A stretch of 26,149 bases of DNA from positions 1-26,149 of the forward strand of contig JAANXG010000012.1 of the NCBI GenBank assembly GCA_018263405.1, written 5' to 3'. This DNA is from Gammaproteobacteria bacterium (GTDB lineage: Bacteria; Pseudomonadota; Gammaproteobacteria; Arenicellales; JAANXG01). Below the pieces are notes generated by a model, which was not told the origin of the DNA, did no database searches, and was given only the letters and a program-made list of their open reading frames with translations. How positions within the stretch are numbered: the first letter of the stretch is position 1; each line of letters starts with the position of its first letter. Shown here one piece after another: positions 8,070 to 15,412 of this stretch. The position numbers were made by a program, and so were the translations under genes.

Positions 8070-8093
8070 CTGGTTTAGTCTCACGCGTCCCCC

Positions 8094-8102
<9 letters not shown>
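8070..8102 (+). repeat. tRNA-Ser leader repeat, copy 1
   Basis: This 33-base stretch, covering the 24 bases before the first tRNA-Ser and its first nine bases, recurs at 8264-8295 before the second tRNA-Ser with one substitution and one indel. The identical part before the tRNA (CTGGTTTA-TCTCACGCG) is not required by tRNA structure, so the two genes are most simply explained as a tandem duplication. Confidence 0.8.
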
Positions 8103-8184
<82 letters not shown>

Positions 8185-8263
8185 TTTCGCCATTTCGGTG
8201 TGTGAAGGCGCCCAAAACTTCTCCATGCCGGTCGATTTGCCGCGCATTGCAACGCTGGCGCCG

Positions 8264-8295
8264 CTGGTTTAATCTCACGCGCCCCCGGAGAGGTG
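8264..8295 (+). repeat. tRNA-Ser leader repeat, copy 2
   Basis: Second copy of the repeat at 8070-8102, with A for G in GGTTTA(A/G)TC and one base missing in the C-run. See copy 1. The 80 bases between the first tRNA and this copy show no recognisable feature. Confidence 0.8.
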
Positions 8296-8376
8296 GCCGA
8301 GTGGTTTAAGGCGCACGCCTGGAAAGCGTGTATACGCTAATCCGTATCGAGGGTTCGAATCCCTCCCTCTCCGCCA
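8287..8376 (+). tRNA. tRNA-Ser(GGA)
   Basis: A 90-base class II tRNA. The acceptor stem GGAGAGG (8287-8293) pairs with CCTCTCC (8366-8372), then G and an encoded CCA. The anticodon stem CACGC/GCGTG encloses CTGGAAA, giving anticodon GGA, which reads UCC and UCU. The T-arm is GAGGGTTCGAATCCCTC, and the variable arm is long as expected for serine. The acceptor stem is identical to that of the upstream tRNA-Ser(CGA), and the 5' leader is duplicated. Confidence 0.97.
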
Positions 8377-8663
8377 ACTGCCAGAATCGATCCCTCCGGG
8401 TTCAATTTGGGAAGCCGGAGACGCGTTTCGGATGAGGTTCCATGCGGGTTCGACAATTTGGCAGGGAGACCGGTTGCAGCCGACGGCCCGGTTTACGGGG
8501 TTCGATGACTTTATCTGTTGCGAGTCCCAAGATGCCGCATTTACATCGGTACAGTGAGTCTTTATTCTCGGTTGCATCGTAGGTTCTACCTTGATTTTTT
8601 GAACGGTTGATAACCGTGCATCCACGGATCCCGGTTTGTGGGAGCGGAAGATTTTAACTTCAA
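8377..8663. other. intergenic stretch between tRNA-Ser(GGA) and ffs
   Basis: No gene is supported in these 287 bases. There is a 6-bp inverted repeat with a 3-base loop, ACGGTTGATAACCGT (8603-8617), preceded rather than followed by a T-run, so it is not a plus-strand terminator. A promoter for the SRP RNA is expected in the last 50 bases; ATTTTAAC at 8651-8658 is at the right distance to hold a -10 box but has no clear -35 partner. Confidence 0.6.
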
Positions 8664-8783
8664 TGGCGGTGATGGTCGGTCTTTCCCGACGACGATAGGT
8701 TGTGAACCCGGTCAGGTCCGGAAGGAAGCAGCCGCAGCAGCCGAATCGGGCGTCGGGGGCCGGGTCGGCTTGATCCGCCACCT
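8664..8783 (+). ncRNA. ffs: signal recognition particle 4.5S RNA
   Basis: The RNA core of the bacterial signal recognition particle, which binds Ffh and guides inner-membrane proteins to FtsY and the translocon. The invariant core GGTCAGGTCCGGAAGGAAGC followed by AGCCGCAGCAG is present (about 8709-8740), including the GGAA tetraloop. The ends pair as TGGCGG (8664-8669) with CCGCCA (8776-8781), giving a hairpin of about 118 nt, close to the 114 nt of E. coli. The 5' arm (GTCGGTC, CCCGACGACG) aligns with the E. coli arm. Exact ends are estimated from pairing. Position directly before dnaX is common in gammaproteobacteria. Confidence 0.93.
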
Positions 8784-8796
8784 TATTTGAATTGAC

Positions 8797-10374
8797 ATGA
8801 CTTATCAGGCATTAGCACGCAAATGGCGGCCGCGCTTGTTCGAACAACTGGTAGGCCAGGAGCATATCGTCGCGGCTTTGACCCATGCCTTGGACAGTGA
8901 CCGCGTCCATCACGGTTTTCTGTTCGCCGGGACGAGAGGAATAGGCAAGACTACGCTGGCCCGGATTCTGGCCAAATGTCTGAATTGCGAAACAGGCGTC
9001 GGTTCCAAGCCTTGCAATGAATGTCATGCCTGCCAATCCATAGATGAAGGGCGGTTTATGGATTTGATCGAAGTGGACGCCGCTTCGCGCACCCAAGTGG
9101 CCGATACCCGTGAGCTTCTTGATAACGTTCAATACGCGCCCACCACGGGGCGTTTCAAAGTGTATCTCATCGACGAGGTTCACATGCTCTCCGCACACAG
9201 CTTTAACGCGCTGTTGAAGACACTGGAGGAGCCGCCACCTCATGTGAAATTCTTGTTTGCGACAACGGATCCTCAGAAAGTCCCCGTAACGGTTTTGTCT
9301 CGATGTTTACAGTTCAATTTAAAGTTGCTCCAACTCGACCAGATTCAGGATCAGCTAAAACGGATTCTGGATTCGGAGTCCGTGGAGTTTGAAGACGAGG
9401 CAGTGCGGTTGTTGGCACGGTCGGCGCAGGGTAGCATGCGTGATAGCCTGAGCCTGCTGGACCAGGCTATCGCCCAGGGTAATGGCCGTGTAACCGCGGA
9501 GACCGCACGCAAGATGCTTGGACTGATCGAGGCCGACTATGTGCGGGATCTCATGGAGGCTCTGGTTCGGACCGATACGGGTGCTGTATTCGGTATCATC
9601 GATTCGATTGCCCAACGGTCCAGTGCCTACACACAAATATTGGATGACCTTCTTTCCCAGCTATTCTACCTGGCGTTGTATAAACGCGACCCGGAACTGC
9701 TCGAGGCCAAACAGGAACTGGCACCTTGGCATCCGTCGGTGGCGGAACAACTGAAGGACGAGGATCTACAGCTTTTCTATCAGATCGCGCTGATCGGCAA
9801 ACGAGATTTACCATATTCCCCCGATCCTCGAACGGGGTTCGAGATGGTTATGCTTCGACTGTTGGCCTTTCAACCGAACTGTTTGACGGATTCCCCGGCG
9901 AGCCACGTCGAGAAGCGCAAGATGGCTCGCGAGGCGGAGAACGGACAAATAGCCGAGCGAGCGCCCGCACACCCGCCAAGCACCGCCTCGGAAACTACGG
10001 TCGATTGGCACGAACTAGCTCGACAACTGTCGTTGACCGGCTGGGTACAGGAGTTGGCCATGAACTTGGCTCTGCGATCCCGTGAAAACGGCGTCTGGTT
10101 ATTCGAATTGAACCCGCAATACGAACATTTGGTCAACGACGAGAGAGTCGGCGCGGTTTCCAAGGCGATTTCCGGGCACCTGGGAGCGCAGATCGAGATC
10201 AAGATACAATTATCGGAGCCGGATACCGAAACCCCGGTACAATCCGTTGAGCGGAAGAAAAGTGAAAAGCAGAAGCAGGCGGAACAGGCGATCAAGAACG
10301 ATCCCGAGGTACAGGATCTGATTGAGCAGTTCGACGCCACGCTAATGGAGGATTCGATCCGCTCCAGGCAGTGA
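8797..10374 (+). CDS. dnaX: DNA polymerase III subunit tau (clamp loader)
   Basis: ATPase subunit of the clamp loader that places the beta clamp on DNA and, as tau, links core polymerases and the DnaB helicase. AAA+ landmarks: Walker A GTRGIGKT (45-52), zinc-module cysteines 64, 73, 76 and 79 (Cys61 also present), Walker B LIDEVH (124-129), sensor FATTD (154-158) and the SRC arginine-finger motif (168-170). At 525 residues it is shorter than E. coli tau (643): the region after about residue 370 is brief, so the DnaB- and alpha-binding domains IV-V are compact. I see no A-AAA-AAG slippery heptamer near the end of domain III, so a frameshifted gamma form is not predicted. No Shine-Dalgarno precedes the ATG, which lies 13 bases after ffs. 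Confidence 0.97.
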   Translation: MTYQALARKWRPRLFEQLVGQEHIVAALTHALDSDRVHHGFLFAGTRGIGKTTLARILAKCLNCETGVGSKPCNECHACQSIDEGRFMDLIEVDAASRTQVADTRELLDNVQYAPTTGRFKVYLIDEVHMLSAHSFNALLKTLEEPPPHVKFLFATTDPQKVPVTVLSRCLQFNLKLLQLDQIQDQLKRILDSESVEFEDEAVRLLARSAQGSMRDSLSLLDQAIAQGNGRVTAETARKMLGLIEADYVRDLMEALVRTDTGAVFGIIDSIAQRSSAYTQILDDLLSQLFYLALYKRDPELLEAKQELAPWHPSVAEQLKDEDLQLFYQIALIGKRDLPYSPDPRTGFEMVMLRLLAFQPNCLTDSPASHVEKRKMAREAENGQIAERAPAHPPSTASETTVDWHELARQLSLTGWVQELAMNLALRSRENGVWLFELNPQYEHLVNDERVGAVSKAISGHLGAQIEIKIQLSEPDTETPVQSVERKKSEKQKQAEQAIKNDPEVQDLIEQFDATLMEDSIRSRQ

Positions 10375-10432
10375 TATCCGGGGGTCTGCCGTTTTTAAGA
10401 GGTGCATTCGGTACTGCAAACGAATCGCCATG

Positions 10433-10461
10433 GATAGATCGCTCATGCTGTGCGATCTATC
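10433..10461 (+). promoter_or_regulatory. strong hairpin between dnaX and ybaB
   Basis: GATAGATCGC (10433-10442) and GCGATCTATC (10452-10461) form a perfect 10-bp stem with a 9-base loop. It is followed by GTGAAAGG, not a T-run, so it is not an ordinary intrinsic terminator. It lies in a 226-base gap (10375-10600) that holds no supported gene, only a possible 18-codon frame at 10481-10537 behind AGGTGGGG. It may be an mRNA processing or stability element, or a binding site for a dimeric protein. Confidence 0.5.
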
Positions 10462-10600
10462 GTGAAAGGTGGGGTTCGTTATGTTTGTTTGCCGTGCTTT
10501 GAGGTCGCAAAAAGGCGATGGTGTGGGTGTGCGGTAATTGTAGTCCCGGGGAGGGAACGATTCGGAGCTTCATCGATAAATTAATGGTAAAGAGGTCTAT

Positions 10601-10921
10601 ATGAAGGGTGGTCTAGGCAATTTAATGAAACAGGCGCAGGAGATGCAGGAAAACATGCGCAAAGCCCAGGAGGAACTCGCGAACGTGGAAGTTACCGGAC
10701 AAGCGGGTGGCGGTATGGTCGCCGTTGTGATGACCTGCAGGCATGATGTGAAAAGAATTCAGATTGACGAATCCTTGATGGGTGACGATAAAGAAATTCT
10801 TGAGGACCTGGTGGCGGCGGCAATGAACGACGCCGTACGCAAGGCGGAGCAAACCGCTCAGGAGAAAATGTCCGGGTTGACCGGTGGAATGAATATACCA
10901 GGGTTGAACCTGCCGCTGTAA
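10601..10921 (+). CDS. ybaB: YbaB/EbfC family nucleoid-associated protein
   Basis: A small (106 residues) DNA-binding dimer of the YbaB/EbfC family, generally encoded between dnaX and recR, thought to bind and bridge DNA in the nucleoid. The N-terminal helix GLGNLMKQAQEMQENMRKAQ and the central GGGMVAVVMTCRHDVKRIQID are characteristic, and the length is normal. AAAGAGG at 10590-10596 precedes the ATG by a few bases. recR starts one base after the stop, so the two are translationally linked. Confidence 0.95.
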   Translation: MKGGLGNLMKQAQEMQENMRKAQEELANVEVTGQAGGGMVAVVMTCRHDVKRIQIDESLMGDDKEILEDLVAAAMNDAVRKAEQTAQEKMSGLTGGMNIPGLNLPL

Positions 10922-10922
10922 C

Positions 10923-11519
10923 GTGTCCCACTCCCATACGATCGACCAGCTGCAGGAGGCTTTGCGATGTCTGCCCGGCGTCGGCCCGAAGACGGCTCAG
11001 CGTATGACGTTCCACTTGCTGGAACGCGACCAGGACGGTGCGCGGGTTATAGCGGAAGCGCTGCAGCGGGCCTTGAAGACCGTAATTCGCTGTAAACGCT
11101 GCAATAACTTCAGTGAAACGGAATTGTGTGACATTTGCGCGTCAGCCAAGCGGGATCCCGAGACCGTTTGTATTGTCGAGACCCCGGCGGATTTAGAAGC
11201 GGTGGAACAGACAGGGGCGTACCAGGGCATGTATTTCGTGCTCATGGGGCGCCTTTCGCCCCTCGATGGCGTCGGCCCCGACGATTTGGGTTTTGGCCGA
11301 TTGAAAGGCCTGATCGAGAGCGAACAAATTAACGAACTGATTATTGCCACGAATCTGACTACAGAAGGGGAAGCCACTGCCGACTATCTCCACGAGTTAC
11401 TACAGGATTGTTCCGTGAATATCACGCGTCTGGCCCGTGGAGTGCCGGTGGGCGGTGAACTCGAGTACATCGATCACGGCACGCTAACCCGCGCATTTAC
11501 AGACCGGCGGCCCTGGTGA
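10923..11519 (+). CDS. recR: recombination mediator protein RecR
   Basis: Works with RecF and RecO to load RecA on SSB-coated single-stranded gaps. The 198-residue protein has the N-terminal helix-hairpin-helix (LPGVGPKTAQRM, about 17-28), a C4 zinc finger (Cys57, Cys60, Cys69, Cys72 in RCKRCNNF...LCDIC), the TOPRIM domain beginning TVCIVETPADLEAVE (81-95), and the C-terminal RLARGVPVGGELEYID. The start is GTG at 10923, one base after the ybaB stop, and matches the usual N-terminus. The dnaX-ybaB-recR order is widely conserved. Confidence 0.97.
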   Translation: MSHSHTIDQLQEALRCLPGVGPKTAQRMTFHLLERDQDGARVIAEALQRALKTVIRCKRCNNFSETELCDICASAKRDPETVCIVETPADLEAVEQTGAYQGMYFVLMGRLSPLDGVGPDDLGFGRLKGLIESEQINELIIATNLTTEGEATADYLHELLQDCSVNITRLARGVPVGGELEYIDHGTLTRAFTDRRPW

Positions 11520-11604
11520 CTAGTGTACCCCGTCACTGATATTGCAACATTCAGAGCGTGCCAGGTTCCCGGGCCACCCTCTCCGTAAACATAATCCGAT
11601 AACC

Positions 11605-12150
11605 ATGACACAAGACCCTAAAGCGCTGGTATGGATCGATATGGAAATGACCGGCCTTTCGCCGGAACGAGACCGTATTATCGAAATCGCCACTATTATT
11701 ACGGATTCGAATCTTAAAGTCGTGGCGGAGGGTCCAGTGCTGGCGATCAATCAATCCGAGGCATTGTTGGCCGGTATGGACGAGTGGAACACGCGCACCC
11801 ACAACGCAACGGGACTGGTGAAAAGGGTCATGTCATCGACACTCGAGGAGTGCGATGCGGAACTTGAGACACTCAGGTTCATTCAAGACCACGTACCGAA
11901 AAAGAAATCTCCTCTTTGCGGTAACAGTATTTGCCAGGATCGCCGGTTTCTTGCGCGGTATATGCGCGAGCTGGAGAACTACTTGCATTACAGAAATCTG
12001 GATGTCAGCACCGTAAAGGAACTCGCGAAACGCTGGCATCCCGAATTGCTGGATGGCTTTGAAAAGAAGGGTACGCATCGAGCGCTGGACGATATTCGGG
12101 AGTCGATCGAAGAGTTGCGGTATTACCGCACGCATTTTCTTCGAATTTAA
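11605..12150 (+). CDS. orn: oligoribonuclease
   Basis: 3'-5' exoribonuclease that degrades RNA dinucleotides, including pGpG from cyclic-di-GMP turnover. At 181 residues it has the same length as E. coli Orn. DEDDh motifs: WIDMEMTGL with the two acidic ligands (Asp and Glu near residues 11-13), a central Asp, and HRALDDIRESIEEL with the catalytic His and final Asp. ATG 11605 (MTQDPKALVWIDMEMTG) is chosen over the upstream ATG at 11542 because it matches the family N-terminus. There is no Shine-Dalgarno; CATAAT lies at 11590-11595 without a good -35 box. An IS tip remnant starts two bases after its stop. Confidence 0.97.
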   Translation: MTQDPKALVWIDMEMTGLSPERDRIIEIATIITDSNLKVVAEGPVLAINQSEALLAGMDEWNTRTHNATGLVKRVMSSTLEECDAELETLRFIQDHVPKKKSPLCGNSICQDRRFLARYMRELENYLHYRNLDVSTVKELAKRWHPELLDGFEKKGTHRALDDIRESIEELRYYRTHFLRI

Positions 12151-12152
12151 GG

Positions 12153-12197
12153 ACCCCCACATATTGCCGGCATTGCACGGACGTTGTGAGAAATTAC
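12153..12197 (-). mobile_element. solitary IS66-like terminal repeat remnant
   Basis: Reading the minus strand from 12197, GTAATTTCTCACAACGTCCG and what follows match the IS tip at the two window edges (127 down to 82) over about 45 bases, with four substitutions and one indel. No transposase sequence adjoins it: orn ends at 12150 and queG at 12215. It is therefore an isolated end left by an old, deleted insertion of a related element, in the same orientation as the left-edge copy. Confidence 0.75.
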
Positions 12198-12214
12198 ACT
12201 GCTACGGCATTTTT

Positions 12215-13306
12215 TTAAGCGCGCGGATGCCGGGATTTCGCCCATTTGGCGTGTTCCCGCACAAGCGCCGAAGGGTGGTGCACGAGTCCACCGATGGACC
12301 GGCGGACAGACATAGAGGTCACGGCATTGCCCAGCGCTACTGCCACATTTCTAAGGAGCCCTTCATAACCGGTGCGGCGAATCGCCGAACCGATGGTATG
12401 GCGATTGAAATCGTCCTCACTCCAAGAGGCAAACCACGCAAGTTTGCGGTCCGTCACCACCGCTCGCGGGCTAAAATCGCCCTGGTCCGTGAACTGTGCG
12501 AAACGATTCCACGGGCATATCGCCTGGCAATCGTCGCACCCGAATATCCGGTTTCCCATCGACGGCCTGAGAGACTCGGGAATACTGCCCTGAAATTCGA
12601 TGGTGAGGTACGAAATGCAACGGCGTGCATCGAGTTGGTACGGAGCCACGATGGCGCCGGTGGGGCAAGCGTCGATACACGCCCGGCAGGTACCACAATG
12701 ATTTTCCGCCGGATCGTCCACCGGCAAGGGCAAATCGGTGTACAGCTCACCCAGGAAAAACCAGGATCCCGCGGTTTTGTCGATCACATTCGTGTGCTTA
12801 CCGATCCATCCGAGTCCCGCCTTTTCCGCCAGCGGTTTTTCCAGGACGGGAGCACTGTCCGTAAATGCCCGATAGCCAAAGAGGCCTGTTTCGTCTTCAA
12901 TGCGGTCGGCAAGACGTTGGAGCCGCCTCCGCAATATTTTGTGATAATCGCGGCCCAGGGCATAACGCGCGACATAGCCGATATCGGAGGTACCGAGAAC
13001 CTTCTCCGGGGGTAATGCGGGATCATCCGGCCAGTAGCTCATGCACACACAAATCACGCGAATCGTTCCCGGTACCAATAGTTCCGGGCGCGATCTTTTG
13101 CGGCCGTGGGCCGCCATGTATTCCATTCCCCCGTGACGACCTTCATCCAACCAGTTCATCAGGTGCGATTCCGCGTCCTGGAGGTCGGTGTCAGCGATGC
13201 CCGTCCGGTCGAAACCGAGTTGTCTCGCCCAATGCCCGATTCGCCTGGCGAGGGCCACGTAGTCGAGCGGTTGCCGCGATTCAGCTCTTTCCGGAGTAGA
13301 TGACAT
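12215..13306 (-). CDS. queG: epoxyqueuosine reductase
   Basis: Cobalamin- and iron-sulfur-dependent reduction of epoxyqueuosine to queuosine at position 34 of GUN-anticodon tRNAs, the last step of queuosine synthesis. Visible are the N-terminal cobalamin-binding part with FTDSAPVLEK (Asp150 as probable proton donor) and GLGWIGKHTN, two [4Fe-4S] motifs CGTCRACIDACP (Cys204, 207, 210, 214) and CDDCQAICPWN (Cys257, 260, 264), and a C-terminal HEAT-like tail. The length of 363 residues is normal. The ATG at 13306 is preferred because AGAGG lies seven bases upstream; an in-frame ATG at 13324 would add six residues. It is convergent with orn and divergent from nnr, as in E. coli. Confidence 0.95.
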   Translation of the reverse strand: MSSTPERAESRQPLDYVALARRIGHWARQLGFDRTGIADTDLQDAESHLMNWLDEGRHGGMEYMAAHGRKRSRPELLVPGTIRVICVCMSYWPDDPALPPEKVLGTSDIGYVARYALGRDYHKILRRRLQRLADRIEDETGLFGYRAFTDSAPVLEKPLAEKAGLGWIGKHTNVIDKTAGSWFFLGELYTDLPLPVDDPAENHCGTCRACIDACPTGAIVAPYQLDARRCISYLTIEFQGSIPESLRPSMGNRIFGCDDCQAICPWNRFAQFTDQGDFSPRAVVTDRKLAWFASWSEDDFNRHTIGSAIRRTGYEGLLRNVAVALGNAVTSMSVRRSIGGLVHHPSALVREHAKWAKSRHPRA

Positions 13307-13475
13307 AAGGGCACCTCTATTCATTGATGGCCGGAAATCTTGAGTCCAATATATCCAATATCCGCGTTGAAATCCTTCGCAATAGCTGGCTATTACATGC
13401 GAATTTCGCCTTGATCTTGAATATTTCGTCTTTCAACCTTTCTCGCCCTTAAGCTGGTACCGTTATCATAATAGT

Positions 13476-14948
13476 ATGAACAAAACTTCGCAGAGACTTT
13501 ACACCGCCCGGCAGGTCAGAGAACTGGACCGTGTCGCCATCGAGGACTTCGGTGTTGACGGTTACGAGCTGATGAAGCGCGCCAGCCTGGCCGGTTACCG
13601 CCTGCTTCGATATTGTTTCCCCGGTGCCGGACGACTCGCCGTTTACTGCGGTAGTGGCAATAACGGGGGAGATGGTTACGTGCTGGCGTCGCTGGCCAGG
13701 CGAGCCGGATTGCGCGTGGAACTCGTCGCGGTGGGCGAGTCCAAATCCGAGACGGCCAAGCAAGCGCTGGCGGAGTTCGAGCAAGCGGGGGGCGCGGTGA
13801 CGCACCGCGAGCACGAAGCGTGCCCGGATGCCGACGTAATTGTCGATGCATTACTGGGGACGGGGCTGGAGCGCGCACCGGCCGGTGTCTACGGCCGGAC
13901 CATCGAACGAATCAACGAAGCTGATTGCCCCGTGCTGGCCCTGGATATTCCTTCCGGTCTGCATGCCGACACCGGCAAAGCCCTGGAACCGTGCGTCACG
14001 GCCGATGCGACGGCGACGTTTATCGGGCGCAAGCTGGGGTGTTTTACTTCCGACGGGCGGGCTGTTACGGGTCTTTTGTATTTTGACGATCTCGATGTGC
14101 CCGATGAAATTTTTACCCGGGTCGAGTCCACGGCAACGGTCATCGCGCCGCACCGGTACGTGTCGTTTTTACAGGCCCGGCCGGCGACCGCCCATAAGGG
14201 CGATGCCGGGCGCGTATTGATTATAGGCGGCAACCACGAGATGCCGGGCGCCCCGTGCCTGAGCGCGCGTTCGGCGCACTCCAGCGGCGCCGGTCTGGTG
14301 TACCTGGCGACGCGTTTAAAACCCGCGGACATCGTACCGAATACCCCGGAGAGCATGGCCGCGGAAATCACTACTCCGAAGGATGTCGAGCCCATGCTGG
14401 CGAATGCCGACGCGATCGCGGTGGGACCGGGACTCGGTCGAGATGAGTGGGCACGCGGTATCTGGGACAGGGTGTCGACAACGACGATACCATTGGTGGT
14501 CGATGCGGATGCTCTTTTTCTGCTGGCGGAAAATCCGCTACATCGTGATGATTGGATCCTGACTCCGCACCCCGGAGAAGCCGCGCGGCTCCTGAAAACG
14601 ACTACCGCCGATGTGCAAGCCGACCGGGTCGCGGCGGTTCGAGAGTTGCGGAATCGATATGGCGGGATCATCGTCCTGAAGGGTCCGGGAACCCTGGTTC
14701 TTGGGCAGGCCCTTTATGTGTGCGATCTGGGTAACCCCGGTATGGCGAGTGGCGGGATGGGCGATGCCCTGACCGGCCTCATCGCCGGGCTTCGGGGGCA
14801 GGGTATACCCACCGAAGAATCTGCCTGTTATGGTGTCTGGTGCCACGCTCGGGCGGGAGATCGGGTGGCTTCCCGGGGCGCCGTGGGACTGACGGCCGGC
14901 GACCTGATCGATGAATTACCGGGTATCGTCGGCGAGGCACCGGTGTAG
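13476..14948 (+). CDS. nnr: bifunctional NAD(P)HX epimerase/dehydratase
   Basis: Repairs hydrated NADH and NADPH: the N-terminal YjeF_N domain epimerises R-NAD(P)HX, and the C-terminal ribokinase-like domain dehydrates S-NAD(P)HX using ADP. In the N-half: GSGNNGGDGYVLA (59-71) and DALLGTG. In the C-half: GDAGRVLIIGGN, VGPGLG, VDADALFLL, LTPHPGEAARLL, LKGPGTLV and GGMGDALTGLIAGL (about 426-439). At 490 residues it is the usual two-domain length. The gap to queG (13307-13475, 169 bases) is AT-richer and must hold divergent promoters, but I could not fix a -35/-10 pair. tsaE follows after five bases. Confidence 0.96.
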   Translation: MNKTSQRLYTARQVRELDRVAIEDFGVDGYELMKRASLAGYRLLRYCFPGAGRLAVYCGSGNNGGDGYVLASLARRAGLRVELVAVGESKSETAKQALAEFEQAGGAVTHREHEACPDADVIVDALLGTGLERAPAGVYGRTIERINEADCPVLALDIPSGLHADTGKALEPCVTADATATFIGRKLGCFTSDGRAVTGLLYFDDLDVPDEIFTRVESTATVIAPHRYVSFLQARPATAHKGDAGRVLIIGGNHEMPGAPCLSARSAHSSGAGLVYLATRLKPADIVPNTPESMAAEITTPKDVEPMLANADAIAVGPGLGRDEWARGIWDRVSTTTIPLVVDADALFLLAENPLHRDDWILTPHPGEAARLLKTTTADVQADRVAAVRELRNRYGGIIVLKGPGTLVLGQALYVCDLGNPGMASGGMGDALTGLIAGLRGQGIPTEESACYGVWCHARAGDRVASRGAVGLTAGDLIDELPGIVGEAPV

Positions 14949-14953
14949 CCGTC

Positions 14954-15412
14954 ATGCATGCCGAGTCGGTGCATCGGATTCAAACGGAACAGGCAATGGA
15001 GCGTCTGGGCGGGCGATTGGGGATGAGATTAAATGGCGGATGCGTCATTTTTCTGACGGGCGACCTCGGCGCGGGCAAAACAACGTTGGTGCGCGGATTA
15101 CTGCGATCGCTCGGCTATGACGATGTGGTGACAAGTCCGACATTCACGTTGCTCGAGACGTTCGATTTAGGGAGCTTGAAAGTCGTGCATATCGACTTAT
15201 ATCGCTTGGACGATCCCTCCGAGCTGGAGTACCTCGCCATCAGGGATTACTTGGAGGAGCAATCCGTTCTGTTGGTGGAGTGGGCGGACCACGCCCGAGA
15301 CAGCCTGCCGAATCCGGATTGTGAAGTGCATATTGACATTGATCGACTCGGCGACAGGAGGGTGCGCTTGGAGAGTTTCACGCAAAGCGGGGAACGCTTA
15401 TGTGCCGAATAG
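14954..15412 (+). CDS. tsaE: tRNA threonylcarbamoyladenosine biosynthesis ATPase
   Basis: ATPase partner of TsaB and TsaD in making t6A37 in ANN-decoding tRNAs; essential in many bacteria. The 152-residue P-loop protein shows Walker A GDLGAGKTT (36-44), SPTFTLLETF, HIDLYRLDDPSELEYL and LVEWADH, all family signatures. ATG 14954 lies five bases after the nnr stop. Its 3' end overlaps the amidase start by 13 bases in another frame, implying coupled translation in the nnr-tsaE-ami-mutL-miaA operon. Confidence 0.96.
   Translation: MHAESVHRIQTEQAMERLGGRLGMRLNGGCVIFLTGDLGAGKTTLVRGLLRSLGYDDVVTSPTFTLLETFDLGSLKVVHIDLYRLDDPSELEYLAIRDYLEEQSVLLVEWADHARDSLPNPDCEVHIDIDRLGDRRVRLESFTQSGERLCAE

Noticed and set aside
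8603..8617. ACGGTTGATAACCGT hairpin near a T-run as a terminator
   Set aside because: The T-run lies 5' of the stem, and on the other strand the stem is followed by A's, so it does not work as an intrinsic terminator on either strand.
8275..8781. Minus-strand open frame with RRGRDSNPRYGLAYTRF
   Set aside because: It lies antisense to tRNA-Ser(GGA) and the SRP RNA, has the typical tRNA-shadow peptide and no protein-like conservation.
10251..10285. A-rich AAGAAAAGTGAAAAG in dnaX as a frameshift site
   Set aside because: It lacks a true X-XXY-YYZ heptamer such as A-AAA-AAG and lies too close to the C-terminus to yield a useful gamma subunit.
11590..11595. CATAAT before orn as a second leaderless promoter
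   Set aside because: The distance to ATG would fit a 2-3 base leader, but no acceptable -35 box is present at 16-18 bases, so the evidence is too thin.
12053..13015. Long plus-strand frame of 320 codons
   Set aside because: It starts inside orn and runs antisense to queG, whose Fe-S and catalytic motifs are clear; the translated sequence shows no recognisable domain.
13464..13472. TATCATAAT just before the nnr ATG as a leaderless promoter
   Set aside because: AT-rich sequence at the right place but no -35 element; it could equally be chance.
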